DNA of 64,000 bases from Persicitalea sp038235275 (GCA_038235275.1 JBBSUC010000015.1:43654-107653), one strand, 5' to 3'; shown: positions 52,626 through 62,533, numbered from the stretch's first letter. Numbers and translations: made by a program. The notes: a model not told the origin generated them from the sequence alone.

Positions 52626-53791
52626 ACGTCCTTATAGTAGGTCAAATTCCCGGCTTTATCCACATCGACGGGTAGGTAGTAAAGGAATGTCGGTACCTTT
52701 TTCTTCAAAGGATGCGTCTTGGGCTTGCGTTCTTCGTCGGGCGTGGCGAGGGCTTCCTCCACAAAATTTTCGTTCACAATTTTCTCTCCGGCGATGAAGT
52801 TTGCCAGTTGTGCGGGGTTTTCCAGCCGCACGCAGCCGTGGCTACGCCACCGCTGGTCGGTGGCGAAAAGGGTGCGCACATCGGTATCGTGCAGGTAAAT
52901 GGCGTAAGGATTTTGGAGATTCACCTTCATGAAACCCAGCGAATTGCCCTCGCCCGCGTCCTGTCGGAAACGGTAAGGGAAATTTCCCTCCGAGATATTG
53001 GACCAGTCGATTTCAGCGGGATCGACCACTTTCCCTTTGCGGTCGAGTACCTCGATGCCATTCCTTTCCAAATAATATGCATTTTCCCGAATGCGGGGGA
53101 GCATTTCCCCCAAGGCGATGCTCGTTGGGATATTCCAGTAGGGGAAGGTGATGACGTTGGTCGCGTAAGTGTCGAGGCCGGGAGTCTTGGTGTCCGACTT
53201 GCCCACGATGACATTCATGCGCAATTCTTCGTTGCCCAGCGAGTCTAATCCTTTCAGATACGCCCCGTTGATGTTGACCAGCACCATCCGCTCCGAACCC
53301 TGCGACTGACGATGCATCCAGCGGTAGGCGTTGAGCGTCTCGGCCACAAGTTTCGCGCTATCGGATTTGTTACTGTCAATCAGTCGCTGGTAGTGTTTTT
53401 TTAGCGATTTGTAGGAGTCATACGGTGGTTCCAGGTCTTCCATCGCTTTTGCGATGTCCTTCCCCTGCGCCAGTTCCCAGCCCGCCATTTGCACCTTCAC
53501 TGAATCGACGGGCATCACATTCTCGAAGTGGCGAATGTGGGCAGGTTTATGCCCGTAGCCCATTTCTTCCAGATAACGTAGGATTCCTTTCTTGCGGTAA
53601 AGCGTCGAGTCGGCTCCTAGACCGATGCTTTTTCCGTAAGCGATTATTTTCTCAAAATTTTGATTTTCCTTCATATCCGTCACCATTTCAGCTTCGGTAA
53701 TGCTGAAGGGATCTTTTTTCTGGCAACCACTTAGCAAAAGCAGAAAGGAGAACGCCGCCAAGAGGGGTAGGGAAGAATTTCTTGTATTCAT
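52598..53791 (-). CDS. L,D-transpeptidase lipoprotein (YcbB/LdtD-like)
   Basis: I start at the ATG at 53789-53791 (397 residues) because it leads straight into a lipoprotein signal ending LLSGC; the frame runs 13 codons further upstream. A helical scaffold domain (about 60-190; ILRYLEEMGYGHKPAHIRHF, LNAYRWM) precedes the YkuD catalytic domain (about 200-340; VLVNINGAYLKGL, MNVIVGKSDTKTPG, YAIYLHDTDVRTLF and the active-site SHGCVRLENP with Cys about 318). This is the layout of YcbB-type enzymes that make 3-3 cross-links in peptidoglycan. It follows the DUF5916 gene by 63 bases on the same strand. The 3' end overlaps the YkuD_2 gene by 28 bases. Confidence 0.9.
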   Translation of the reverse strand: MNTRNSSLPLLAAFSFLLLLSGCQKKDPFSITEAEMVTDMKENQNFEKIIAYGKSIGLGADSTLYRKKGILRYLEEMGYGHKPAHIRHFENVMPVDSVKVQMAGWELAQGKDIAKAMEDLEPPYDSYKSLKKHYQRLIDSNKSDSAKLVAETLNAYRWMHRQSQGSERMVLVNINGAYLKGLDSLGNEELRMNVIVGKSDTKTPGLDTYATNVITFPYWNIPTSIALGEMLPRIRENAYYLERNGIEVLDRKGKVVDPAEIDWSNISEGNFPYRFRQDAGEGNSLGFMKVNLQNPYAIYLHDTDVRTLFATDQRWRSHGCVRLENPAQLANFIAGEKIVNENFVEEALATPDEERKPKTHPLKKKVPTFLYYLPVDVDKAGNLTYYKDVYDLEKGAI

Positions 53792-53854
53792 GGTTGAATA
53801 AGAGGATAAGTTGTTTTCATAATGCATCAAAAATCCGTGCTAGGTCACAAACGA

Positions 53855-56026
53855 CTATACATTCCACCAATACGTAAACTTGACCACCAGCGCCCGCGTC
53901 TTGACGTGGAAGTTCTCGGGCAGATAGTTGTCGGTATACACGATGAACAAATCTGAGGCGGGCTTGTAACGCCATTGCAGGCGCGTGTTCAGGTTCACGT
54001 TGTTTGCCTGGTTGTTGTACTGCATGAAAGTCGTGAGGAACAGATTGTTGCGGAACGTGACGTCTACGCGCGGGCCGACGAGCCAGTACTCCACTCGGTT
54101 CCAGGGCGCGGGAAGTTGAATATTGTTGTAGTTGCTGCTCAAAGTCAAAGCCACGTAAGGCTGAAAACGGTAGCCCAGACTGGTCGAAAAATTGGTGCGC
54201 TCCCCATTTTGGTAATAGCCGCCAAATCGGCCAGAAACCGAGTAGGTAAAATTTTGCTTCGGACTGGAGACGAAATCGAATCCGGTGGATTTCCAGCGGT
54301 GTTCCGTGCCGGTGGCCAGCCGCTCGCGGCCTGAGTTGGTCGGGTCGAAGGGGCGGAGCAGTTTCACGTAGTTCGTCGCCGCCCACACCATCGCCGTAGC
54401 GCGACTTTTGAAATTAAAATTGTAGGCAATGAACGTTTCGTTGTCGGTCAGTTCCAATTTTTTATTCCAAAAAAGCGTGGTTTGCAACCGGGGACCGTGG
54501 CTGATGAGGGTTTTTGATTTGACAAAAAACAGGTACTTGACACCCGGATTGATCTTGAAATAACCGTTGCGGATGGCGTTGGGGACGTAGCCAACCTCGG
54601 CGTTGTAATTGCTACCGACGTACTCGTGCTGCCACTGGACGGACAGGTTAGTGTTATCATAGCCCAGGTCAGCCGCTTGCGTGAAGTCGTCGCCCTTGAG
54701 GTCCGGACTGAATGATTTGAGAATCATGGCTTTTCCCGACCAGCGGTTGTTCACAGACAAGAGGTTGAACTCGCCGCCAAGGTTACGGTTATATGAGCTG
54801 TACGCGCCGTTCACTTCCGGGCTGTACCGGATCGCATCTTTATTGACCAGCATCAGCCGTACGTTGGAGCGGGCCAGCACTTGCCGCTGCACGGCTATTA
54901 CCGAATAATTATTGCTCGGCAAACTATCCTGTGCGGCGGTCTGCACGTTCAACACGCCTACGCGCCAGTTTTGGTTGAGTTTACCGCTGAGCCGCGCCCC
55001 GTACTGAATGGGTACGCCCAGACCGATGCGTCGCGAGAAAAAGGGGCGAATAGACGAATAACCGAAGTTAGCGAACAAATCGGCGTTTTCCAGGAAAAAC
55101 TGCCGCCGCTCGGGAAAGAAAAGCTCGAAACGATCGAGATTAGTCTGCTGTACGTCCACGTCCACCTGCGAGAAATCGGGGTTGACCGTCAGGTCGAGGT
55201 TGAGCGAGGGTGTGATGCCGATCTTGACATCACCGCCGATATTGTATTTAGGCCCGGGTTTTAGATCGCGCTGGAAATTGCGGTTGAGGCGAGCCGCCGC
55301 GTAGGGAATCACCGAAATATTCACGCCCGGATCGGGCGGCGGCTGATCCCAGACAAGTACTCCCGTGTAGGCCAGGGCGGCGGTCGGGAACTGGCGTGGC
55401 ACGGGTGCCCAGGATGACTTTTCGGCAACGGTCAGATCCAGACGGCTGAAATTGACGCCCCATGTCGTGATACCAGGCCTGTAGCGGATGCTCTTGAATG
55501 GAATGGCCGCCTCCCAAACCCATTTTTCGTCGTCATTTTTTACCGCCGTAAACCAGCGGTTGTCCCAACTCAAATTGATGGACGAGCCGTCGAACATCTG
55601 CCCGTCCCAGGGCGCGCCCACAGCGTTTGAGCCGAAGGAAAAACCGTTGGTACGGTCGTCGAAGGTATCCAGGAAGAGGAGGAAGTTGTCGTTATTATTA
55701 AAGCTGAAATCGCGCCGCAGCGATTCCACCACCAGCGACCCCGGTACGGGCTTGTAGTTGGTGACCAGGACATAGAGGTTCTTCTGGTCGTAGGTCATCC
55801 TCACCTCCGTGCGGGTACGAGCAAAACTAGTGTCGATGGGCTGAACCATGAAAAAATCGGCGGCTACCTGCGCATCCTGCCACACCTTCTCCCCGGCTAC
55901 GCCATCGACTTTGATGTCGTCCTTGGTTGGAAAAATATGGTATTGGTATTTCTGATTGGGTTTTTGGGCAAACAGGGTACCTGCTATAGCCAAAAAAAGG
56001 AAGAGAGCTAATAAAGAGCGGCGCAC
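53855..56026 (-). CDS. DUF5916 outer membrane protein with CBM9-like N-terminal domain
   Basis: This 723-residue protein has a signal peptide (about 1-20, TLFAQK), a carbohydrate-binding family 9-like domain (about 30-205; IKVDGVAGEKVWQDA, RMTYDQKNLYVLVTNYKP, WVWEAAIPFKSIRY) and a long beta-barrel domain (about 215-723; DUF5916; PDFSQVDVDVQQTNLDRFEL, FFPERRQFFLENADLFANFG, SRRIGLGVPIQYGARLSGK) ending in VVKFTYWWNV. The family is common in the outer membrane of Bacteroidota, with undetermined function. A good promoter lies just upstream, so it begins a transcript that may include the L,D-transpeptidase. Confidence 0.9.
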   Translation of the reverse strand: MRRSLLALFLFLAIAGTLFAQKPNQKYQYHIFPTKDDIKVDGVAGEKVWQDAQVAADFFMVQPIDTSFARTRTEVRMTYDQKNLYVLVTNYKPVPGSLVVESLRRDFSFNNNDNFLLFLDTFDDRTNGFSFGSNAVGAPWDGQMFDGSSINLSWDNRWFTAVKNDDEKWVWEAAIPFKSIRYRPGITTWGVNFSRLDLTVAEKSSWAPVPRQFPTAALAYTGVLVWDQPPPDPGVNISVIPYAAARLNRNFQRDLKPGPKYNIGGDVKIGITPSLNLDLTVNPDFSQVDVDVQQTNLDRFELFFPERRQFFLENADLFANFGYSSIRPFFSRRIGLGVPIQYGARLSGKLNQNWRVGVLNVQTAAQDSLPSNNYSVIAVQRQVLARSNVRLMLVNKDAIRYSPEVNGAYSSYNRNLGGEFNLLSVNNRWSGKAMILKSFSPDLKGDDFTQAADLGYDNTNLSVQWQHEYVGSNYNAEVGYVPNAIRNGYFKINPGVKYLFFVKSKTLISHGPRLQTTLFWNKKLELTDNETFIAYNFNFKSRATAMVWAATNYVKLLRPFDPTNSGRERLATGTEHRWKSTGFDFVSSPKQNFTYSVSGRFGGYYQNGERTNFSTSLGYRFQPYVALTLSSNYNNIQLPAPWNRVEYWLVGPRVDVTFRNNLFLTTFMQYNNQANNVNLNTRLQWRYKPASDLFIVYTDNYLPENFHVKTRALVVKFTYWWNV

Positions 56027-56052
56027 GAAACTTGAAGGTTGAATTCAGATAG

Positions 56053-56084
56053 CAAAGGTAGGTGGCTCGAAACTCTACTCCAAA
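56053..56084 (-). promoter_or_regulatory. Putative promoter of the DUF5916 gene
   Basis: On the minus strand TTTG (56081-56084), 20 bases, then TACCTTTG (56053-56060), an exact fit to both Bacteroidota boxes. The start codon at 56026 is 26 bases beyond. Confidence 0.65.
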
Positions 56085-56110
56085 GGAGAATAACGGGAAA
56101 GTAGTCACGC

Positions 56111-56143
56111 AAAAAAGCACCTTCTCTTGCGAGAAAGGTGCTT
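56111..56143 (-). terminator. Terminator for the M20/RND transcript
   Basis: AAGCACCTT (56115-56123) pairs with AAGGTGCTT (56135-56143), with a further inner CTC/GAG match. On the minus strand the stem is followed by a run of T (complement of 56111-56116). It would end transcripts from the genes at higher coordinates, some 230 bases after the M20 stop. Confidence 0.75.
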
Positions 56144-56373
56144 CCAGCATTTCAGGCACCAAAAACAGTGTGTGTGTATAGTACGCTGAAATTTCTTAGA
56201 GTATGTACATCTAGGACCGTGCCTTCGGCCTGATGTCACACATTTATAAAAAAATTATTAACTCGAAATATTTGTATTCTTTATGCAAAAAAGATTCGTC
56301 AATAGTACAGTTTTATAATATAAATTACAAGTTTCTGTCCAAAAAATGTCAAACAATTATTATAAACAGGCCG

Positions 56374-57837
56374 CTAATTGGCAAAATTTTTCAGCAAAAC
56401 CGCGTAAAAGCGAATCATTTGTTTGTAGGTATCCACTTTGATGCGTTCGTTAGTTCCGTGGGGGCGTTTCAGATCTTCTTCATCGAGTTGGAAGGGCGTG
56501 AAGCGATAGACATTTGCGCTAAGGTTACGATAATAGCGTGCATCGGTTGCCCCCAGCACAAGATAAGGCGTGACGAGGGCATCAGGATAGCAACTTTTGA
56601 TGGTGCGGCTTAGGATTTGGAAGGGTTGGGCCATCGGTGAAGAAACCGGAGAAGGCTCGGTATCCATCTGACCAAGTGACTTTACCGTTATCCCATCGTT
56701 ATCGATTGCTTTGACTACGTGCACAAGCACGCCCTGCACCGAATCACCGGGCAGAATCCGAAAGTTGACGATAGCCGTGGCGTCGATGGGTAATACATTG
56801 TCTTTCACCCCGGCTTTCAAAATGGTGGGGGCAATGGTTGTGTGCGTGCTGGCCGCGCCTGAGTTGGTACTTCCGAAACTGTTGATCAAAACCGGACCCA
56901 GAAGCCATTGGTTTGCCACGGCGAGTTTCTGGCCGATGGGCATTTCTGGTCCCAAATAGCGTAGCATTTCGCCTACCGTTCCGCCCAGCGAGGAAGGGAA
57001 GGGATTATTCTGCAATTTATCCAAGGCGGTAGCCAGCATCCCGATGCTGGTTTGGGAGGGCGGCATGGAGGAGTGTCCGCCTTCGCCGTGCGCCGTCAGT
57101 TCGATGCTGGTATAGCCTTTTTCGGCAATGCCGATCAAGGCTACTGCCCTGTCAAGTCCGGCCACCCCATCCGTTTTAATGGTTCCCCCCTCGTCGATAA
57201 CCATTTCCAGTTTTACTCCGCGCTCTTCCAAGGTTCGGGCCAATGCCTGGCCGCCGTTGGTGCCGCTTGCTTCCTCGTCGTGGCCGAAGGAAAAGTAAAT
57301 GGTACGCTTGGGCCGGTAATTTTGGGTAAGCAAATATTCCGCTGCTTCCAGTAAGCCCATCACGGTACTTTTATCGTCCAGCGTGCCACGCCCGTAAATA
57401 AAGCCGTCCTGCACTAGGCCCGAGAAAGGGGCTTTTTTCCATAGGTTCTCAGTACCCTTAATTACCGGGACGACATCGTAATGGCCCATCATCAACATCG
57501 GATTCAAAGCAGCATCGCTCCCCTTCCACTCAAAGAGCAGTGCGTAGTCATTGATCCGTTCCAGTTTCAGACGCTCGTGTACCAGCGGAAAAGACTTTTC
57601 CAAAAAAGAAACGAAACCCTCGAACTGCGTCGTGTCGAGCAAGTCAGGGTCCTGGTTAGAAATAGTTCGGAATTGAACCGCCTGGCTAAGGCGTACGACG
57701 GCAGAGTCACTGACCGGAATTGCCGGGGCGGATGGCACGTCAGTCAGTTGCCTGGACTCGAAACGAAAGGTGTTCCAGAGCAGGATGGCGATCAGCAGAA
57801 CCAGAATTGAACCGAGGATTTTGAAAAAAGTGCGCAT
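56374..57837 (-). CDS. M20 family metallopeptidase/carboxypeptidase
   Basis: This 487-residue hydrolase has one N-terminal helix (about 5-22) that anchors it or exports it. The zinc site is complete: LMMGHYDVVPV (His and catalytic Asp), GRGTLDDKSTVMGLLEA (bridging Asp), FGHDEEASGTNGG (Glu-Glu), and a late PHGTNERIKVD (His). The dimerisation lid is seen at VALIGIAEKGYTSIELTAHG to ILPGDSVQGVLV. The closest type I recall is the PM20D1/carboxypeptidase S group, cleaving peptides or N-acyl amino acids. It starts 66 bases after the outer-membrane channel gene of the RND operon and may be its last gene, with no evident functional tie. Confidence 0.9.
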   Translation of the reverse strand: MRTFFKILGSILVLLIAILLWNTFRFESRQLTDVPSAPAIPVSDSAVVRLSQAVQFRTISNQDPDLLDTTQFEGFVSFLEKSFPLVHERLKLERINDYALLFEWKGSDAALNPMLMMGHYDVVPVIKGTENLWKKAPFSGLVQDGFIYGRGTLDDKSTVMGLLEAAEYLLTQNYRPKRTIYFSFGHDEEASGTNGGQALARTLEERGVKLEMVIDEGGTIKTDGVAGLDRAVALIGIAEKGYTSIELTAHGEGGHSSMPPSQTSIGMLATALDKLQNNPFPSSLGGTVGEMLRYLGPEMPIGQKLAVANQWLLGPVLINSFGSTNSGAASTHTTIAPTILKAGVKDNVLPIDATAIVNFRILPGDSVQGVLVHVVKAIDNDGITVKSLGQMDTEPSPVSSPMAQPFQILSRTIKSCYPDALVTPYLVLGATDARYYRNLSANVYRFTPFQLDEEDLKRPHGTNERIKVDTYKQMIRFYAVLLKNFAN

Positions 57838-57903
57838 GGGAGAGGAGGGATTTTAGCTGAAGAGAAAGGAATATTTCAACCCAAATAGGTGAAATCCTTT
57901 TCA

Positions 57904-59358
57904 TCACTCCCAGCCGCCGCCCAAAGCCCGGTACAAACGAACCAACGCCTGAAACTGCCGCTGCTGGATGAGCGTCCGTTCAAGCTCAGCTTCCAGCACC
58001 GAGCGCTGCGCAGTAATTACCTCCAAGTAGGTGGCATAGCCCACCAAAAAGAGGTCGTTGGAGATGGACACGCCCTGCTGTAGCGCAGTGGTTTCGATCT
58101 CTTTCAGCAACGCGATTTTCTGCATATTATCCAGTGTCCGCAGATGGAGGGCCGTTTCCTGGTAGGCGGTCAGGACCGTTTTGTTGTAGTTGAAAAGTGC
58201 TTCTGTGGCGTGCGCCTGCGCCCTGCGCTGACCCGCTTTAAGCGGTTTGCGATTGATAATGGGAGCAGTAAGGCCACCAATCAGCCCAAAAGCGATGGAT
58301 ACAGGATTGAAAAGTACCGAGCTTCGGAAGGCGTTAAAACCCAAGTAGGGCGTAATGTTAAGCGAAGGCAAAAAAGCCAGCCGAGCCGATTGCAGGTCGG
58401 CTTCGTAAGCGCGGAGTTCCAACTCGGCCTGCTGGACATCAGGACGGCGGCGCAGCATATCGGCGGGTACGCCCACGCCGATCAGGTCAGGCAGTTCCTG
58501 TTTCAGGATGGGAGCGCCGCGCGTAATGGGCTGCGTGTAGCGACCAAGCAAGAGGTTGATGCGGTTTTCGTCTTCCATAATCTGCTGTTCGATACGGATT
58601 GCCCTCGTTTGCGTGTTTAGGAGTTGGGCGGTAAATTGCCGAACGGCCAGTTCATTGGCGCGGCCAGCCTGTTTCTGGATTACGATTGTTTCGAGAGCTG
58701 CTTTTTGCAAAATCCGATTGCTCTCGATGATTTCCAGTTCGTTATCCAATGTGAGCAAATCATAGTATAATCGGGCAATTTCGGCTACCATGTTTGTGAC
58801 CACAAGTTGGCGAGCTTTCTCCGACGCTATGAAGCGCAGCACGGCCGCCCGACGGCGGGTCCGCAATTTTCCCCAAATATCGACCTCCCAACTACTCCGC
58901 ACACCCAGAAAATACTCAGGCAACGGATTAGTCATGCGCTGGTCGGGGTTGATGTTGTCCGAGAAATTGGTGTCGTAGTTGCCCACGCCCTCCTGCGTGT
59001 ACTCACCGTAGCGCCGCACCCCGCCCGACGCCTCACCGCTCAGGCTGGGCAGCAGCGCCGCCTCGCGTTCCCACAGGTCGGCCCGCGCCAGCTCGATGCG
59101 CTGCAGGGCCATCGCGATGTCCTGATTTCGTTGTAGGGCCGTGTCGATAAGAGCCACCAGATTGGTATCGGTAAAAAATTCACTGATCTTCATGCCGCCA
59201 ATGCTCGCGCTGTCCATTCGTTCCAGAAAGGTACGGGGCGTTTGCAGCGGCGTTCTCGGCGGTAGCGGCGTCATGAGTTTGCAGCCGTAGAGGAACAAAA
59301 GTAAGAAGCCAGCGGGTATTATTTTGTATAAAGACTTGATTGATAAGCGCATTTTCAA
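57904..59358 (-). CDS. RND efflux outer membrane channel lipoprotein (TolC/NodT type)
   Basis: This 484-residue protein has a lipobox (LYGC, Cys about 26) and two outer-membrane efflux repeats made of long helices and short strands: NQDIAMALQRIELARADL, LLPSLSGEASGG, SWEVDIWGKLRTRRRAA, and in the second half RRRPDVQQAELELRAYEADL, FLPSLNITPYLGF, KTVLTAYQETALHLRTLDN and a final YRALGGGW, which is the usual NodT-type ending. It forms the exit duct for the pump encoded 13 bases upstream. Either the first ATG or the second, two codons on, may be used. Confidence 0.93.
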   Translation of the reverse strand: MKMRLSIKSLYKIIPAGFLLLFLYGCKLMTPLPPRTPLQTPRTFLERMDSASIGGMKISEFFTDTNLVALIDTALQRNQDIAMALQRIELARADLWEREAALLPSLSGEASGGVRRYGEYTQEGVGNYDTNFSDNINPDQRMTNPLPEYFLGVRSSWEVDIWGKLRTRRRAAVLRFIASEKARQLVVTNMVAEIARLYYDLLTLDNELEIIESNRILQKAALETIVIQKQAGRANELAVRQFTAQLLNTQTRAIRIEQQIMEDENRINLLLGRYTQPITRGAPILKQELPDLIGVGVPADMLRRRPDVQQAELELRAYEADLQSARLAFLPSLNITPYLGFNAFRSSVLFNPVSIAFGLIGGLTAPIINRKPLKAGQRRAQAHATEALFNYNKTVLTAYQETALHLRTLDNMQKIALLKEIETTALQQGVSISNDLFLVGYATYLEVITAQRSVLEAELERTLIQQRQFQALVRLYRALGGGWE

Positions 59359-59371
59359 AATTCAATTTTTA

Positions 59372-62300
59372 TTAACTAAAACTCTCTTCTATCGCTGATT
59401 CAGCCCTCTCCCTAGTCGGCTTTTTCTTTTTCTCCCCCATACTGGCGAACAGGAAGTACAGGCCCGGAATCAAAATCACGCCGAACAATGTGCCTATAAA
59501 CATACCGCCCGCCGCCGCTGTCCCGATAGAGCGGTTGCCCAAAGCGCCGGCCCCGGTAGCGATAGTAAGCGGGATCAAACCCGCGATAAAGGCGAAAGAA
59601 GTCATCAGAATGGGACGGAGGCGCTCGGTGGCCCCTTCCTGCACGGCAGCCAGCACTGAAAGACCCTCCTTTTGTCGAAGGATGGCGTATTCCACAATCA
59701 GAATGGCATTTTTACCCAATAAACCGATGAGCATGACGAGCGATACCTGGGCGTAAATATTATTTTCTAAGCCCAGTAATTTCAGGGCTAAAAATGCCCC
59801 AAAAATTCCCGTGGGGAGCGAAAGCAGCACGGGCAGTGGCAGCAGAAAACTCTCGTACTGCGCCGCCAGCAGCAGATACACGAAGATCAGACAGACGATG
59901 AAAATGTAAATCGCCTGGTCGCCCGAGGCAATTTCCTCGCGCGTCATGCCCGACCACTCGTACGAAAAGCCCTTGGGCAGTGTTTTGGCGGCGATTGCCT
60001 CCACGGCCCGGATGGCGTCGCCACTGCTGAAACCGGGCGAGGGTTCACCGCTGATGAGCGCGGAGGTGAACATATTGTAGCGCGTCAACTGCTCGGGGCC
60101 ATAGACTCGCTCCAGGCGAACGAAGGTGGAGTAGGAGACCATTTCGCCTTTATCATTCTTGACAAACATATTCAAAATATCCTCCGGATCGGTGCGGTAG
60201 CGCGGGTGGGCCTGCACCATGACTTTGTACATCTGTCCGAAGCGGATGAAGTTCGAGGTGTAATAGCTTCCGATCAGGGTTTGCAACGTACTCATAGCTT
60301 CTTCGACGGTCACGCCCTTCTTGGCGGCGACGTCCTGATCCACGTGGATGAGATACTGCGGGAAGTTGGCGTCGAAGTTGGTGAAAGCGCCTTTGATGGA
60401 CGGCGCTTCTCGCAGGTTGGCGGTGAATTCGTTGGCTACCTCAGCGGTTTGCTGGAAGTTGCCACTACCTGTTTTGTCCAGCAACCGTAGCTCGAAGCCG
60501 CTGGAATTTCCGAAGCCCGGCACGGCGGGCGGCGGAAAATACTCGATGTTGGCGTCGTAAATGTTCTTTGTCTCCTGCTTCATCCGGTCGATCAGTCCGT
60601 CCACCGACAGGCTGCGCTCGTCCCAGGGTTTGAGGTTAATCATGCCCATACCGTAGGACGCTCCGTCGGACTCAGTTAGCAAGCTATACCCCGACAGCGT
60701 CGAAACCGACTCGACCTCGTCGATGTTGGCGGCAGCTTGCTGCACGGCGTCCAGCACGGCCTCGGTCCGTTCGATGGTAGCTCCGGCGGGCGTAGTCACG
60801 TTCACGTACAATACACCCTGGTCCTCCGTAGGAATAAAGCCCGAAGGAAGGACAGTACTCAGACCCCAGGTCCCCGCGATGAATAGTAGCAGAAGACCAA
60901 TGGTGACGATCCGGCGGCCCGCAATAGCCCCAAGCAAACCCCTGTAACGATTCGAAACCGCGTCGTAACCCCGGTTGAAGCCCGCGAAGAATTTGTCCAG
61001 TAAGTTCTTTTTCTTCTTCTCGCCGTGGGTGTCTTTCAGCATGATGGCACAGAGGGCGGGCGTAAGCGTGAGGGCGTTGATCCCCGAAATGACAATGGAA
61101 ATAGCCAGAGTCAGCGAAAACTGGCGGTAGAAAACCCCCACCGGCCCCGACATGAAGGCGACCGGCACGAACACCGCCGACATCACCAGCGTAATGGCCA
61201 CGATGGCCCCGCTGATTTCCTTCATGGCGGCAAATGTCGCCTCGCGCGGCCCCATGTGTTTGTCGGACATCTTGGCGTGGACGGCTTCCACCACAACGAT
61301 GGCATTATCCACCACGATTCCGATGGCAAGTACCAGGGCGAAAAGCGTCAGTAGGTTGATTGAAAAGCCCAGCAAACGCATAAAGGCAAAGGTGCCGATG
61401 AGCGCCACCGGCACGGCCAACGCCGGAATGAGCGTGGAGCGGAAATCCTGCAAAAACAGATACACGATGAGAAACACCAGAAGAAACGCCTCAAAAAGCG
61501 TTTTGACTACCTCGCTGATCGAGGCGTCCAGGAACCGCGATACGTCGTAGGAAACGGTATAGGTCATGCCGGGTGGAAAGGTTTCTTCCTTCAACTCGGC
61601 CACGCGCTTTTTCACGTTGGCGATGACCTCGCGGGCGTTCGAGCCGGGCCGCTGCTTGAGCATGATGGAGGCGGAGGGGCGGCCGTCGGACTTGGATGCC
61701 ATGTCGTAGTCCAGCGAGCCGAACTCGATATCGGCTATGTCCTTTAATTTCAGCACGGAGCCGTCTTCTTCGGCCCGAATCACAATTTCTTCGTACTGTT
61801 GCGGCTCGTACATCTTGCCCGTGTAACGCAGCACATACTGCAAAGGCGGGGCAATCTTACCCGAACCCACGCCTGACTTGCCGGGCGCAGCCTCGACATT
61901 CTGCGCACGGATGGCTTCGATCACCTCGTCGGTTGACACTTTATAGCTGACCATACGCTCGGGCTTCAGCCACACGCGCATGGAATAATCCCGATGGCCC
62001 ATGATTTCGGCGAAGCCCACGCCATCGATGCGCTTTAACTCGGCCAGCACGTTGATGTCGGCGAAATTATAGACGAACTTTTCGCCCACCGTGGAATCAG
62101 TGCTATACACATCGAGGTAAAGGAGCATGGAATTTACCTCCTTCTCGGTGATGACGCCCGCCTTGATGACCTCCTCGGGCAGTTCGTCGATAACGGCCTG
62201 CACGCGGTTCTGCACGTTCACCGCCGCCAGATCGGGATCGGTACCCACCTGGAAAAAAACCGTAATGAGCGTCATGCCGCTGTTGGTCGAAACCGACGTC

Positions 62301-62533
62301 ATGTAGGTCATACCCGGTACGCCGTTGATTGCCCGCTCGAGCGGGGTGGCCACGGCTTTGGTACACACCTCGGCGTTGGCTCCGACGTAGTTGGTCGTCA
62401 CTGTCACTGATGGCGGCACGATTTCGGGAAATTGGGTGATGGGCAGGCCAATCAGGGCCAGGCCGCCCAGCAGAAGAAATACTAAAGAAATGACGAGCGA
62501 CAGCACGGGCCGCTTGATAAAAATATCGAACAT
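59372..62533 (-). CDS. RND multidrug efflux pump, HAE1 family (AcrB-like)
   Basis: This 1053-residue inner-membrane pump has 12 helices and two large periplasmic loops. The start FIKRPVLSLVISLVFLLLG, the porter motifs GVPGMTYMTSVSTNSGMTLI and AAVNVQNRVQAVIDELP, the helix-4 segment AIGIVVDNAIVVVEAVHAKM and the helix-10 segment GLLGKNAILIVEYAILRQKE identify HAE1. In helix 4 the usual Asp-Asp proton-relay pair reads Asp-Asn (about residue 409). The C-terminal tail is charged (EKKKKPTRERAESA). It lies between the adaptor (16-base gap) and channel genes. It expels hydrophobic drugs or bile-like compounds by proton antiport; the actual substrates are unknown. Confidence 0.95.
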   Translation of the reverse strand: MFDIFIKRPVLSLVISLVFLLLGGLALIGLPITQFPEIVPPSVTVTTNYVGANAEVCTKAVATPLERAINGVPGMTYMTSVSTNSGMTLITVFFQVGTDPDLAAVNVQNRVQAVIDELPEEVIKAGVITEKEVNSMLLYLDVYSTDSTVGEKFVYNFADINVLAELKRIDGVGFAEIMGHRDYSMRVWLKPERMVSYKVSTDEVIEAIRAQNVEAAPGKSGVGSGKIAPPLQYVLRYTGKMYEPQQYEEIVIRAEEDGSVLKLKDIADIEFGSLDYDMASKSDGRPSASIMLKQRPGSNAREVIANVKKRVAELKEETFPPGMTYTVSYDVSRFLDASISEVVKTLFEAFLLVFLIVYLFLQDFRSTLIPALAVPVALIGTFAFMRLLGFSINLLTLFALVLAIGIVVDNAIVVVEAVHAKMSDKHMGPREATFAAMKEISGAIVAITLVMSAVFVPVAFMSGPVGVFYRQFSLTLAISIVISGINALTLTPALCAIMLKDTHGEKKKKNLLDKFFAGFNRGYDAVSNRYRGLLGAIAGRRIVTIGLLLLFIAGTWGLSTVLPSGFIPTEDQGVLYVNVTTPAGATIERTEAVLDAVQQAAANIDEVESVSTLSGYSLLTESDGASYGMGMINLKPWDERSLSVDGLIDRMKQETKNIYDANIEYFPPPAVPGFGNSSGFELRLLDKTGSGNFQQTAEVANEFTANLREAPSIKGAFTNFDANFPQYLIHVDQDVAAKKGVTVEEAMSTLQTLIGSYYTSNFIRFGQMYKVMVQAHPRYRTDPEDILNMFVKNDKGEMVSYSTFVRLERVYGPEQLTRYNMFTSALISGEPSPGFSSGDAIRAVEAIAAKTLPKGFSYEWSGMTREEIASGDQAIYIFIVCLIFVYLLLAAQYESFLLPLPVLLSLPTGIFGAFLALKLLGLENNIYAQVSLVMLIGLLGKNAILIVEYAILRQKEGLSVLAAVQEGATERLRPILMTSFAFIAGLIPLTIATGAGALGNRSIGTAAAGGMFIGTLFGVILIPGLYFLFASMGEKKKKPTRERAESAIEESFS

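Larger units (their letters stand above)
56027..56373. other. Gap between M20 peptidase and DUF5916 genes
   Basis: No gene is seen in these 347 bases. The part near 56240-56370 is very AT-rich. The region carries the terminator at 56111-56143 and the DUF5916 promoter at 56053-56084. Confidence 0.65.

Noticed and set aside
56233..56613. 126-codon open frame before the M20 gene end
   Set aside because: Half lies in AT-rich non-coding DNA and half antisense to the M20 coding sequence.
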